From Ralstonia wenshanensis (GTDB lineage Bacteria > Pseudomonadota > Gammaproteobacteria > Burkholderiales > Burkholderiaceae), in NCBI RefSeq assembly GCF_021173085.1, contig NZ_CP076413.1, forward strand, positions 1 through 64,000: a stretch of 64,000 nucleotides of DNA. The letters are read 5' to 3'. The translations under genes and the position numbers were made by a program. The notes under the pieces were generated by a model that saw only the letters and a program-made list of their open reading frames with translations, was not told the origin of the DNA and ran no database searches. Positions 28,620 through 38,221 of this stretch are shown here, piece after piece (position 1 is the stretch's first letter; each line of letters starts with the position of its first letter).

Positions 28620-28635
28620 TGTCATCCGGGTGACA
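28620..28635. promoter_or_regulatory. Crp/Fnr-type operator, copy 2
   Basis: Perfect inverted repeat TGTCA-TCCGGG-TGACA, followed by GAGT exactly as in copy 1 at 27787. It lies 73 bp upstream of the acyl-CoA synthetase start and about 104 bp upstream of the divergent Crp/Fnr gene. Confidence 0.65.
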
Positions 28636-28707
28636 GAGTGCGGGAGCCGGCCGATGATAGCGTTGCCCAACAAAAAGCAACAGCGCCCGGCGCACGGAGA
28701 CACAGCA

Positions 28708-30342
28708 ATGCCCACGGATTTTGATAGCGGTTTGGCCCGCAACGCGGCCAACTTCGTCCCGCTCACACCCATCGAGTTCCTTGCCCGCGCGGCCGATGTA
28801 TATGGCGATCGCCTGGCCATCGTGCATGGTCCGGTGCGCCAGAACTGGCGCGACACCTACGTGCGTGCGCGGCGCCTGGCCAGTGCGCTGTCGCTGGCGG
28901 GCGTGGGCCGTGGCGACACGGTGGCGGCGCTCTTGCCCAACACGCCTGCCATGGTGGAGGCCCATTTCGGGGTGCCGATGGCGGGCGGCGTGCTCAACGC
29001 GCTGAACATCCGCCTGGATGCCGCCAACCTGGTCTTCATGCTGCGCCATGGCGAGGCGCGCGTGCTGCTGGCCGACACCGAGTTTGCCGACGTGGCCCGC
29101 CAGATGGCGCTGGAGATTCCCGGCCTGAAGGTGATTGCCGTGAACGATGCCCTGGGCCCGCAGGCCGAGCCGTTTGGCGACACCGATTACGAAACGTTCC
29201 TCGCCTCGGGCGACCCGCACTACGCCTGGCAGATGCCGGCTGACGAGTGGGATGCAATTGCGCTCAACTACACCTCGGGCACCACGGGTGACCCGAAGGG
29301 CGTGGTCTACCACCATCGCGGCGCGACCATCAATGCGGTATCGAACATCCTGGAGTGGGATCTGCCCAAGCATCCGGTCTACTTGTGGACGCTGCCGATG
29401 TTCCACTGCAACGGCTGGTGCTTCCCGTGGACGATCGCGGCACGCGCGGGCGTGAATGTCTGCCTGCGCAAGTTCGAGCCGAAGCTGGTGTTCGACCTCA
29501 TGCGCGACGAGGGCGTGACGCACTACTGCGCCGCGCCCATCGTCCACACCGCGCTGGTGAACGCGCCGCCGTCGTTGCGCGAGGGCTTGCGCGGGCCGGT
29601 GCGCGGCATGGTGGCCGGTGCGCCGCCGCCCGCCGCCGTGCTGGCGCAAATGGAAGCCATGGGCTTTGAGCTGACGCACGTCTACGGCCTGACCGAGGTG
29701 TACGGCCCCGCCGCCGTCTGTGCCGAGCAGGACGAGTGGCGCACGCTGCCCGAGCACGATCGCGCCACGATGAAGGCGCGCCAGGGCGTGCGGTATCACC
29801 TGCAATCGCAGGTGGCGGTGCTCGATCCGGAAACCATGCAGCTGGTGCCGGCCGATGGCGAGACCATTGGCGAAATCATGTTCCGCGGCAACATCTGCAT
29901 GAAGGGCTACCTCAAGAACGAGAAGGCCACGCGCGAGGCGTTTGCCGGCGGGTGGTTCCACACCGGCGACCTGGGCGTCTGCATGCCCGACGGCTACATC
30001 AAGATCAAGGACCGCAGCAAGGACATCATCATCTCCGGCGGCGAGAACATCTCCAGCGTGGAGGTGGAAGACGCGCTGTATCGGCACCCCGCCGTGCTGG
30101 CCGCTGCGGTGGTCGCCCAGCCGGATGCGAAGTGGGGCGAAACGCCCTGCGCCTTCGTTGAACTCAAGGACGGCGCCACCGCCACCGCAGAAGACCTGAT
30201 CGCGCACTGCAAGACGCTGCTCGCGGGCTTCAAGGTGCCCAAGGCGGTGTTCTTCGGGCCGCTGCCCAAGACGTCGACCGGCAAGATCCAGAAATACGAG
30301 CTGCGCCGCAAGGTGAAGTCGACTTCGGCGATTGATGTGTGA
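28708..30342 (+). CDS. Acyl-CoA synthetase (AMP-forming)
   Basis: Activates a fatty or other carboxylic acid to its CoA thioester through an acyl-AMP. The 544-residue product has the AMP-binding signature YTSGTTGDPKGVVYHHRG, the A5-type motif VYGLTEVYGP, and the motifs GWFHTGDLGVCMPDGYIKIKDRSKDIIISGGENISS near the hinge. The catalytic Lys lies in KTSTGKIQKYELR at the C-terminus. It is of the medium/long-chain AlkK-like group by length and motifs; chain length cannot be read. The start at 28708 (MPTDFDSGLARNAANFVPLTP) fits the family. A palindromic operator shared with the Crp/Fnr locus precedes it. Confidence 0.9.
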   Translation: MPTDFDSGLARNAANFVPLTPIEFLARAADVYGDRLAIVHGPVRQNWRDTYVRARRLASALSLAGVGRGDTVAALLPNTPAMVEAHFGVPMAGGVLNALNIRLDAANLVFMLRHGEARVLLADTEFADVARQMALEIPGLKVIAVNDALGPQAEPFGDTDYETFLASGDPHYAWQMPADEWDAIALNYTSGTTGDPKGVVYHHRGATINAVSNILEWDLPKHPVYLWTLPMFHCNGWCFPWTIAARAGVNVCLRKFEPKLVFDLMRDEGVTHYCAAPIVHTALVNAPPSLREGLRGPVRGMVAGAPPPAAVLAQMEAMGFELTHVYGLTEVYGPAAVCAEQDEWRTLPEHDRATMKARQGVRYHLQSQVAVLDPETMQLVPADGETIGEIMFRGNICMKGYLKNEKATREAFAGGWFHTGDLGVCMPDGYIKIKDRSKDIIISGGENISSVEVEDALYRHPAVLAAAVVAQPDAKWGETPCAFVELKDGATATAEDLIAHCKTLLAGFKVPKAVFFGPLPKTSTGKIQKYELRRKVKSTSAIDV

Positions 30343-30360
30343 GCACGGCCGGGGCTGCCG

Positions 30361-31083
30361 CTACTGGGCGTGCCCGAGGGGTTTGCACTCCGGCCGGGCT
30401 GCCGCTTCTGCCGTGTCCCGCACGTTGGATAGCCGCAGTACCGAGAACGGGCCGAAGTAGCGCTGCGTCCGTACCAGGCATTCATACCCCTGGGCCTGCG
30501 CATCGTCCGGGGCGTAGGTTTCCAAGGTGTCCAGCGTGCCCACTAGGACGCTGTGATCACCGCGCCAGGCAATGCGGCTGGGCCTGCCCTCCACGGACTG
30601 AACGGGTGCGGAAGCCGCATCCCGCTCGATGCGGGTGCCGGGCAGCGCCCGGAATCCGTGGAACGCGTACGTGGTCTCTTCCGTAGTGCCAACCAACTCC
30701 AGCTCGCCACTTGTGCTGGCCGTAGCGTCTCTGGGGTGGTCGTGCTCAATGCTCACGTTGTCGGGCGCGATGGCCAGCACCAGCAGCGCCACTGCCGCCG
30801 CAAGCGCAACGCCAATCTGTCGGTACAGTCCGCCGCGCCCCCCCGGTCCGCGCGTCACCCACAGCGAGTAAGTGAGTTGCGGCAGCATCAGCAACCCGCC
30901 CAGCCACAGTAGTGCGGTGCCTGCAGCGTCATAACCGAGATGCCAGTTCAGTGTGGCCAGCCAGCCGATGTCTTTGGACTGGCCGAGCGCGAGGCACAGA
31001 CCGCCGGTGATGAGTAGCAGGGCGACAACGGCAGCGTATCGCCGCAGCGGTTGGCGGGAGGGTGAGCTTGAAAGCGCGTCCAT
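30361..31083 (-). CDS. Membrane protein, candidate second immunity protein of T6SS module
   Basis: The 240-residue product is not recognised. It has three membrane segments in its first half (YAAVVALLLITGGLCLALG, TALLWLGGLLMLPQLTYSLWV, IGVALAAAVALLVLAIA) and a soluble C-terminal part of about 120 residues, probably periplasmic. It is the last gene of the operon that begins with the T6SS adaptor, 20 bp after the preceding membrane-protein gene. By position it may add to protection against the VasX-like toxin. ATG 31083 was chosen because the upstream 43 codons overlap the previous gene. Confidence 0.55.
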   Translation of the reverse strand: MDALSSSPSRQPLRRYAAVVALLLITGGLCLALGQSKDIGWLATLNWHLGYDAAGTALLWLGGLLMLPQLTYSLWVTRGPGGRGGLYRQIGVALAAAVALLVLAIAPDNVSIEHDHPRDATASTSGELELVGTTEETTYAFHGFRALPGTRIERDAASAPVQSVEGRPSRIAWRGDHSVLVGTLDTLETYAPDDAQAQGYECLVRTQRYFGPFSVLRLSNVRDTAEAAARPECKPLGHAQ

Positions 31084-31103
31084 GGTGGTGTCGCGTGATG
31101 TTC

Positions 31104-32252
31104 TTAGAGTTTGCGAAAGAGTTCGCCCCAGATGTCGATCAGGAACGACTCGAAGGCAATGTGGAAGGAGAATGCCCAAGCGCTTGCGCCCAGCGCGATG
31201 CACACGGTGCAAACGATACCGATGATCCAGGACGCCTTGCGCCGTCCCGCGCGCTCGTTGGGCGCCTTGCTGTGGATGCGGTATGGATTGGCTTCATCGG
31301 CGGTGGGCGTTTCGTCGGCTGTCCACGTTGTGGGCAAGTGTGCTTCGCGGCGGAATCGTTCGTACAGAATGGTCGACAGCGGGCCGGGCCAGAAGATGAT
31401 CCACCAGAAGATGCGGAATGGCCCGATGGCCGGCCACCAATTGCGCTTGCGCAGGCGACCGATGACGCCAGCCGCAATGTCTTCTGACGAATCAGTTGGG
31501 CTGATTTCCCGCATCGGGCCGAAGTCCAGCAACGCACGCTGCCACGTGCGTCCGCCAGGTACCACCTCGAGTTCGGGTAACGCGTCAGGCGACTCGTCCA
31601 TATAGCGGCGAATGAGTTCCCATAGGCGCTGGCATGCGTCCCGGCTGGGCAGGATCCCTTGCACGCGCATCCGTTGTATCGGCCGGGGGGATGGCCCGGG
31701 ACTGAATTCCACCAGCACCAGGGCCCAGGCTGGCGTTGCGCCCATGGTCAATGGGCCGGGCATGGCCGACGCAAATGGACGCACATGGTTCCAGTCGAGC
31801 CGGACAGCCACCTTGCCTTCCTGTGTGTAGATGCTGCGAGCCTTGCGGTTGAAATGCAGATCGGCGTACCGGCTGAACAGGCTGATCCTGAGCAAGTAGA
31901 CGATGCCGACAAGGCACACCGGAATCAGCACGGCCGATATCACGCCCGTCAGGATCTGCCCGGACAGGGGTTCGTTTCTGTCAATGAACCCAAGCACCGT
32001 CATCGGCACAAGAACGGACAGCCCGAACAAGAGCGCGAGCGCCATGAACGGGCTGAGTGCTTCAACATCAGACGCGATTTCGTCATAGGCCCACACCATC
32101 GAGCGCGTATCCAGCTTGATGATGTTGCGCGGGGGCGCCTCGGGCTCTGCACTGCTATGTCGGGGCAATTCGCCTTGCAGCAATGCTTCAGTGCCGCCCG
32201 CTGTGTCAGGGCGCGGCGGCTGATGTGACGACGGGTGAGACGGGTTACGCAT
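31104..32252 (-). CDS. Membrane protein, candidate immunity protein to VasX-like effector
   Basis: The 382-residue product has no recognised family. Four membrane segments are visible: ALALLFGLSVLVPMTVLGFI, VISAVLIPVCLVGIVYLLRI, IFWWIIFWPGPLSTILY and ASWIIGIVCTVCIALGASAW. A soluble region of about 140 residues lies between the second and third. It starts 8 bp after the effector stop with a GAGAGGTGG ribosome site; a TTG that overlaps the effector stop is a weaker start. In Vibrio, the VasX pore-former is neutralised by a membrane immunity protein (TsiV2) encoded next to it. The same arrangement here supports an immunity role but is not proof. Confidence 0.6.
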   Translation of the reverse strand: MRNPSHPSSHQPPRPDTAGGTEALLQGELPRHSSAEPEAPPRNIIKLDTRSMVWAYDEIASDVEALSPFMALALLFGLSVLVPMTVLGFIDRNEPLSGQILTGVISAVLIPVCLVGIVYLLRISLFSRYADLHFNRKARSIYTQEGKVAVRLDWNHVRPFASAMPGPLTMGATPAWALVLVEFSPGPSPRPIQRMRVQGILPSRDACQRLWELIRRYMDESPDALPELEVVPGGRTWQRALLDFGPMREISPTDSSEDIAAGVIGRLRKRNWWPAIGPFRIFWWIIFWPGPLSTILYERFRREAHLPTTWTADETPTADEANPYRIHSKAPNERAGRRKASWIIGIVCTVCIALGASAWAFSFHIAFESFLIDIWGELFRKL

Positions 32253-32260
32253 GCCACCTC

Positions 32261-35200
32261 TCAACCATGGGCGGGCTCCTTCTCTTTGGCTTCAGCGACC
32301 TCGTCGGCGGAACGGCCGTCCACGACAAAATCTTTATATGCGGCACGATTGGGCCAGTACTGCACTTCGGCGTCGGGCACGCCCTGGATCAGAGCCTTGC
32401 CTGTCCGGAAGAGGCCGGCGCCTGGCACCAGGACATCTGTGATGGCGTTCTTCCATCGGCCGGCTTCGTAGTTGTCGCCGCCGCCAAACCAGATCAGGAT
32501 CGAGAGGCCTTCGCCTTCCACGCTCGCGCGTGCATGCACTTGCTTGGCGGCTTCGGTATGGATCACGTTTTCCAGATGGAATTCCTTGGCGGTCACTTTG
32601 GATCGCCCTGCGCCATTGAGCAGGAATCGGGCAATCACACCGTGCCCAGCAGACTTCGGCGCCTTGATCTGAATGTCCATCTCGGATGCATCGCCAAACA
32701 CCGGAATATCGATCTTGATGGCGTCGGGGTTGCCAAACGCCGAGGCCTTCTCAAGCTTGACCGAGTAGAACAGGCGCAGCAGCGCATCGAGCTGTTGGTG
32801 CGTGTTGGAATAGGGAGGGGCCCCGTCCTTCGAGTGGGAGCCCAGCAAGCTACGGTCAGCCCATTTTGCAAATGGGCTGGTGACAAGGTGGTCCGACCAG
32901 AAGCCGAAGCCCCACGACGCTACGGTCAACACGCCGGAGGCGATGCCGATCCACATGGCAACTGGCGGCACCTCGGCAGAGACTTCCGCGCCGACTGCGG
33001 CGGCTTCTCCGGCCACCGCCAAGCCGGCGGCAGCTTCGCCCACAGCCGTGGTGGCCGCGCGCTTAGCCAAGCCCTCCAACGCCGCCTTGGCCACCATGCG
33101 TGTGTAGGCGTAGTAGGCAACGCCGCTGGCGATGCCGGCCACGCCGGAAGCGGTCTTTGCCCTGGCGGCGCCGCGGTCGCCATCTTTCCAAAGCTTGGTG
33201 GCATCCCAGATGCCCAGGCTGCCTTCGATGATCGAGACGGCCATCACCAGCCGGCCTGCAGCGGCAGTCAGCCGATAGAATTCTGCCGTTTTTACCCCTT
33301 GGTTGGCGATCTGGCTGGCCACATATCGGAGTTCATAGGCCGCCTGCCAGATGGCAACCGCAGATGCCGACGCTTCCGAGATGTCTTTGACGAGACGCCC
33401 CCAGTTGGCATCACCGTGCTGGGCCTCGCTGATATCGACACCGAGCTCATTTAGGCTCTGGCCCAGCGAGGAGATTCGCAATGCCGCAAGGCCCGCAGAG
33501 AACGCACCGTAACCCTTCACGCCTTTCAATGAGGGCGCCTCCTCAAACTTCAGGATCTCGCTCTCGGGTATCGCGTGCGTAGCGTCCGCCAGTTCGGCCA
33601 CCTTGCCAAACTGCGCTGGCATGGGTTTGCCCTTGGGCCACTGTTCTCCGACCACCTCCAGGTACTCGTCCAGTTGCTTGGCCGTTTTGGGTACTGTCGT
33701 CATCACCTTGCCGCCGGGTTTGCCCTTCAGGTTGTCAGGCAGTGTTTCTGCGGGCAGTGGCCGGTTGTAGGCCGTCTTGGTCGTGCCGACGCTCAGGCCT
33801 TTGCCGTCGCCATTTGCGCGCCGCAAGTGGGCAAGCAAACCTGCTGCACCGCCTTTGACTTTGACCTGCAGGATCGCCACGTCTTCCGCAGTCAACGCGG
33901 CGGCTTGTATGCGCCGGAATGTCTGCCGATAGAGCTTGGGGTCTGCCTTGAGTAACTGGCGCATGCGGCCACTGACGACCTGCATCAGGCGCTTTGCGTT
34001 TTCCGAGTTCAGATGTGCGGCTTCGTTCTTCAGTTCGCGTATTTCCTTGAGATAGGCAATCTGGTCACGTGCTTCGATGTACATCTTGCTGCCTTCACCG
34101 ACTTTTCCCTTGTGAGGCAGCAACTTGTCGAGTAGGTCTTCCTGATTGGCGGTGACGCCTCGCCAGAAAAGCCGGTTGCTTTCTGTTGTCTCGAGCCTAA
34201 GTTGCGGCAGCAAAACCTTCTGGAATTCGTCGTTGTTGATGCCGCAGCCTTCAAACATGTTGGCCACGCAATGGCCCAGGTGTGCGGCCATCGTCGTGTC
34301 CTTCGCGTCGAACACCTCCGGGTGGCGCCGCGCTGGCAGAAACTGCATCCATGCAACGTAGTCGGCCGATCGCTTGTCGAAGTCGGCGGCGGCGTCGGTG
34401 CAACGGCGATATTTGGCGAGGTAGTTGGCGTACTTGTCCTTGTTCAGCTTGCTCTCGACTTTTTCTTTTTGGTCGCCGAACGGTGTGCCTTCAATCAACC
34501 CCGCCGTTGCCATCAGATCGCGCTCGGCATCGGTATACGGCTTTCCCTGTCCGTCCGTATTCCCCATGATGTCGGCCAGCGCGCAGTTGCGGTAGTAGTT
34601 CAACTGCGTGGCGATGCCGATGTCATCTTCCAGCGGCAACAGAAGCCCGTCGATCTTGTACGGGGCGTTGTTGCGCTTCATGACGTTCATGAGCGAGGCT
34701 TCCGTGCACGGCGCGGGCCGGCCGTAAGCCTCCACGAGCAAGGTGCGGCTATCAACGCGCTGCTGAAACCCCATCACCTGGTTCTTGAGCATGCCGTCGC
34801 TAATCAGGCTTAACGGTCCCATGTTGGCCATCACAGTCGATTCACACACCTTCTTCGGCATGATCTTCTTCATGTGGAAGGCCGCCGGGTCCTTGGCCAC
34901 GTTGTCACGCACGCTCTTTGTCCAGCGCGCATCCGAGAAGCCGATCCAGGCGGTGGGGCGCTTCGTCGGCTCGGCGATGGTGAGCAGCAGTGCGTCCGGG
35001 GTCTTGGCCAAGCGCGAGCATGTTGCGAGATGACCGCCCATAGCGCCGGCCAGGTCGGGCGCCATGCGCTGCATACGCCCGTCCGGTTGCACGGTGTAGA
35101 TTTCCCACGAGGGCTCTTCCGGGTAGTAGACATAGAGCCACCCGGCCCGCATGCGGCGCAGCACATATTGCGATGCCTGCAGCGGCCGGCCAGCCAGGTA

Positions 35201-35401
35201 GCTCTGCTGGTCGAGCATGCCGGCTTCCTGTATCCAGTCGGATTCTCCCGGCCGGAAATATTGCGGCGGCAGCGCGGCATACAGCGTCACGAGCATTGTC
35301 AGGCCCGACTTGTCGCAACTCGGACACTTGGGCGGCTGCACTGGCAGATTGTTCTCTTTGGCCGCTGCGACGGCCTTCTGCAGCTTTGCGTGGTCAGGCA
35401 T
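32261..35401 (-). CDS. VasX-like T6SS pore-forming effector
   Basis: The 1046-residue product starts with the pattern of the toxin VasX N-terminal region: PPKCPSCDKSGLTMLVTLYAALPP (Cys26, Cys29), then a YVLRRMRAGWLYVYYPE block that is typical of this effector group. The long middle part is helical. Near residues 750-840 is a hydrophobic, Ala/Gly-rich stretch ending in PPVAMWIGIASGVLTVASWGFGF, the likely membrane-inserting part. VasX proteins are delivered by type VI secretion and permeabilise target membranes. Its ATG overlaps the adaptor gene by 8 bp, and two membrane-protein genes follow. No vgrG, hcp or other T6SS structural gene is in the window, so this is an orphan cargo module that needs an apparatus elsewhere. 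Confidence 0.8.
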   Translation of the reverse strand: MPDHAKLQKAVAAAKENNLPVQPPKCPSCDKSGLTMLVTLYAALPPQYFRPGESDWIQEAGMLDQQSYLAGRPLQASQYVLRRMRAGWLYVYYPEEPSWEIYTVQPDGRMQRMAPDLAGAMGGHLATCSRLAKTPDALLLTIAEPTKRPTAWIGFSDARWTKSVRDNVAKDPAAFHMKKIMPKKVCESTVMANMGPLSLISDGMLKNQVMGFQQRVDSRTLLVEAYGRPAPCTEASLMNVMKRNNAPYKIDGLLLPLEDDIGIATQLNYYRNCALADIMGNTDGQGKPYTDAERDLMATAGLIEGTPFGDQKEKVESKLNKDKYANYLAKYRRCTDAAADFDKRSADYVAWMQFLPARRHPEVFDAKDTTMAAHLGHCVANMFEGCGINNDEFQKVLLPQLRLETTESNRLFWRGVTANQEDLLDKLLPHKGKVGEGSKMYIEARDQIAYLKEIRELKNEAAHLNSENAKRLMQVVSGRMRQLLKADPKLYRQTFRRIQAAALTAEDVAILQVKVKGGAAGLLAHLRRANGDGKGLSVGTTKTAYNRPLPAETLPDNLKGKPGGKVMTTVPKTAKQLDEYLEVVGEQWPKGKPMPAQFGKVAELADATHAIPESEILKFEEAPSLKGVKGYGAFSAGLAALRISSLGQSLNELGVDISEAQHGDANWGRLVKDISEASASAVAIWQAAYELRYVASQIANQGVKTAEFYRLTAAAGRLVMAVSIIEGSLGIWDATKLWKDGDRGAARAKTASGVAGIASGVAYYAYTRMVAKAALEGLAKRAATTAVGEAAAGLAVAGEAAAVGAEVSAEVPPVAMWIGIASGVLTVASWGFGFWSDHLVTSPFAKWADRSLLGSHSKDGAPPYSNTHQQLDALLRLFYSVKLEKASAFGNPDAIKIDIPVFGDASEMDIQIKAPKSAGHGVIARFLLNGAGRSKVTAKEFHLENVIHTEAAKQVHARASVEGEGLSILIWFGGGDNYEAGRWKNAITDVLVPGAGLFRTGKALIQGVPDAEVQYWPNRAAYKDFVVDGRSADEVAEAKEKEPAHG

Positions 35402-36374
35402 GGCTGTGTCGCTCCCAGAACGCAGCGTCGAAGCCGGCGAGTGCCGCGATGGGAGAGTCCCCCTGGGCACGCGCGGCGAGCATGGCCTCGCGCACGGTGG
35501 TGTCTTGATCGAACTGCGGTGAAATCAGAACGCCGTACAAGGCGTAGATGATGCGGTCCAGCTCGTTGGTTAGGCTCCATGTGCTGCTTGCGCGTTCTAC
35601 CAACGACAGAATGGCCGATGCCAATGGCGGCTGAACCACGTTGTGTTCAGCGTCCTGTAATGCGTTCAGTACGGCGTTGATGGTGCCGCTGTTGCGCAGC
35701 ATCGCCTTGGCGGTCTCCGGCCATGTTGCGTCGGCCATTGCCATATTCGGTGCCGGCGCTGTGTAGTGCTGCAACGCGCCTGCACGGTTGAGCCACCACG
35801 TGCCATTGGAGGTGGGCGCGTAGTGCACCGGTGGTTCAGCATCGTCCAGGTCGGCGAGCAGTTCAAACACGCGCGGGTCCCACAGGCGCAGATAGCGTGC
35901 GTGTGATCCGGGCCAGCGGTGCTTGGCGAGCGAGGCCATCTCGTGCGCAACCTGCCGGGCCTGCTCTACGGGAAAGACCAGCCATGCGCAAACCGATGTG
36001 CCGCGGGTCTCTCTCTCGGGATGGCGTGTCGCTTCGGCCCAGGCGAGGTCGAGCGTGAAATCGATCGTGTCATCGCGGCCGAAATCTCCCAGCGGGAATA
36101 GGTAGGGTCGTTGCTCGGGCCGCATGACGTCGGGCTCGAAGGGTAGCGGTACGGCTTCGTTATGCCGACGTGCATTGCCAAGCGGGTCGCTAATCTGCGG
36201 GCAGATCAGTACCCAAAGTGACGCTCGCGGTGGGCCGTCGAGCAGCGGGTCGACTTGCGCAAACAGGTCGTCCCTCAGGTGTTGGATCGTGGCGGCATCG
36301 GCCAGAGCAGTGTGCTGGGGGCTCGGGCGCGCTGCCATGCTTTGTGCCAGTTCCTGGAGGATGCTGTTGGCCAC
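35394..36374 (-). CDS. DUF4123-like T6SS effector adaptor/chaperone
   Basis: The 326-residue product precedes and overlaps the VasX-like effector gene. Its N-terminal half fits DUF4123 adaptors (Tap/TEC proteins) that load effectors on VgrG: ALADAATIQHLRDDLFAQVDPLLDGPPRASLWVLI, then PYLFPLGDF, CAWLVFPVEQARQVAHEM and LRLWDPRVFELL. The C-terminal part is helical and probably binds the effector. The GTG at 36374 is preferred because an AAGGA site lies 8 nt upstream; the open frame runs to 36470. The 320 bp before it hold only the terminator of the neighbouring gene and no visible VgrG gene. Confidence 0.75.
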   Translation of the reverse strand: MANSILQELAQSMAARPSPQHTALADAATIQHLRDDLFAQVDPLLDGPPRASLWVLICPQISDPLGNARRHNEAVPLPFEPDVMRPEQRPYLFPLGDFGRDDTIDFTLDLAWAEATRHPERETRGTSVCAWLVFPVEQARQVAHEMASLAKHRWPGSHARYLRLWDPRVFELLADLDDAEPPVHYAPTSNGTWWLNRAGALQHYTAPAPNMAMADATWPETAKAMLRNSGTINAVLNALQDAEHNVVQPPLASAILSLVERASSTWSLTNELDRIIYALYGVLISPQFDQDTTVREAMLAARAQGDSPIAALAGFDAAFWERHSHA

Positions 36375-36626
36375 GTTACGGTTCCTTGGGCGGCGTCGCG
36401 CCCTTATCGTCGAGTGAGCCAACAAGATGGGCAGCGGTATCGCGAACACCCTCTGCCGGTGTTTGCGCATCCCTCGGGATGAAGCGTCATTCGAGGTGCC
36501 GCCGGCCTGGGCTAGGCGATGGTATTGGAATCGCGCCCTGGGCTGGATTAAGAGGTGTTAATAAACCGCAGAAATAGCGCCTTTCAGGCACTGCAGCGTC
36601 CTGATAGGTGAACGCCGGAATACAAA

Positions 36627-36654
36627 AAAGCCCCTCGCCAGCACGAGGGGCTTT
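36627..36654 (-). terminator. Terminator after the beta-propeller gene
   Basis: An 11-bp stem AAAGCCCCTCG / CGAGGGGCTTT with a 6-nt loop; read on the minus strand it ends in TTTTTT, so it serves the gene at 36695-38221. The rest of the gap 36375-36694 shows no gene. Confidence 0.85.
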
Positions 36655-36694
36655 GCATTCCTGCAGACCGATTCAGCTCAACTCGATCACAACC

Positions 36695-38221
36695 TCAAGG
36701 CACCGCCACAATCGCCATCCCGCGCGGGATGTTGCCGGTGGCGGCCGACCCGCTGGCCACGGCGGTCAACTTGCCGGTGGTGCTGTCGATGCCGTACGCG
36801 CTGACGCTGTTGTCCACTGCGCTGACCACGTAGGCGAAGGTGCCGGCGGGGTTGACGAGCACGGTCACGGGTGCGGTGCCGGTGGGCGTGGTGTCGACCA
36901 GCGTGAGCGCGCCGTTGGCGGGGTTGATGCTGAAGACGCTGACGGTGTTGTCCAGCACGTTGGCCACGTACAGGAATCCGCCCGACGGTGCGATGGCGAT
37001 GTAAAACGGGTTGGTGCCGGTCGCCACAGGTGAGCCCGATGCGGTGAGCGCCCCGGTGCCATCAATGCTGTACACGCTCAACGTGTTGTCTGCCGAGTTG
37101 GCCACGTAGGCAAAGGTGCCTGCGGGGTTCACAGCAATGAACTGCGGCGTGCCGCCCGTGGCCACGACGCTGCCCACTTGCGTGAGTGCGCCCGTGCTGC
37201 CGTTGATGCCGAACGCCATGGCCGTGCCGGTGGCGTTGCCGCTGTCGGCGTTCACCACGTAGGCAAAGGTGCCCGCGCTGTTCAGGGTGACGGTGTACGG
37301 GTTGTTGCCCGCCGTGATGGGCGCCAGCGCCGTGAGCGCGCCCGTGCCGGTATCCACCGAGAAGGCCGACAGCGTGTTGTCTCCAAAGTTGGCGGTGTAC
37401 GCAAACTTGCCGTTGGGCGTGCGCGCAATGCTGTACGGCTGAATGCCTGTGGGCGTGGCCGAGCCAACCACCGTGAGCAGGCCGGTTTCTGCATCGATGG
37501 CGAGCGTGGTGACGGTGTTGTCGTTGGCGTTGGCCACGTAGACGTACTTGCCTGCCGGGTCGATGGTGAGCGACAGCGGCCCTTGTCCCACGGGCACCGA
37601 CGCGCCGATGGCCGTGGGCATGCCGGTGGTCAGGTCCAGCGTGAAGGCGGAGATCGTGCCGTCGTTCGAGTTGACCGCGTAGCCGAACAGCGGCCGCGGC
37701 GCGCAGGCCACCGCAATGGTGCTCACGTTGCTGGTGCCGACAAAACCGCTGCCGTTGGTGACGGTGCAGTTCTCGCCCAAAGGCCGTGTGCCGACCGTGG
37801 CGGCATACGGTGCGCCCTGTGCCAGCGCCGTGGCGAACTGGAAGCTGCCGTCTGCACTGACCGTGACCGCGTCGCCGCCGTTGTTCAACAGCGTGACGGA
37901 TTTGCCCGAGGCCAGGCCGGTGACGGTGCCGCCCACGGAGTAGGTTGCCGGGGCGGGTGCAGGTGCCGGTGCGGGCGTTGGCGTTGGCGTTGGCGTTGGC
38001 GACGGCGTGTTGTTGCTCGTCGGTGGGGTCGTAGCCGTTGCATCGTCACCGCCACCGCAGGCGGTGAGACCCAACGAAAGCGCGGCGGCCATCACCAGTG
38101 CGGCACCGTGCATGCCGCGTGCGTGCCGTGGGGCGTCGGGCGGGGCGGGCGCAGGCGTCGGTTGTGCGTTTGCGTTTGCGCGGCATCTGCGTTGCGCTTG
38201 GGCGATCAAAAGCTCGGCCAT
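36695..38221 (-). CDS. Beta-propeller lipoprotein (YVTN/lactonase type)
   Basis: The 508-residue product has a lipoprotein signal with LTAC (C55) after an unusually long N-terminal stretch; an internal ATG (codon 37) would give a normal signal, but the first ATG has a GGGGGA ribosome site. A Pro/Thr linker follows, then a short domain (TYSVGGTVTGLASGKSVTLLNNGGDAVTV) and about seven repeats of the YVTN type (for example GKYVYVANANDNTVTTLAIDAETG). These form a seven-bladed propeller as in lactonase-like proteins. Function is unknown; a surface or periplasmic binding role is likely. A six-base tandem repeat codes for the PT linker. Confidence 0.8.
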   Translation of the reverse strand: MAELLIAQAQRRCRANANAQPTPAPAPPDAPRHARGMHGAALVMAAALSLGLTACGGGDDATATTPPTSNNTPSPTPTPTPTPAPAPAPAPATYSVGGTVTGLASGKSVTLLNNGGDAVTVSADGSFQFATALAQGAPYAATVGTRPLGENCTVTNGSGFVGTSNVSTIAVACAPRPLFGYAVNSNDGTISAFTLDLTTGMPTAIGASVPVGQGPLSLTIDPAGKYVYVANANDNTVTTLAIDAETGLLTVVGSATPTGIQPYSIARTPNGKFAYTANFGDNTLSAFSVDTGTGALTALAPITAGNNPYTVTLNSAGTFAYVVNADSGNATGTAMAFGINGSTGALTQVGSVVATGGTPQFIAVNPAGTFAYVANSADNTLSVYSIDGTGALTASGSPVATGTNPFYIAIAPSGGFLYVANVLDNTVSVFSINPANGALTLVDTTPTGTAPVTVLVNPAGTFAYVVSAVDNSVSAYGIDSTTGKLTAVASGSAATGNIPRGMAIVAVP

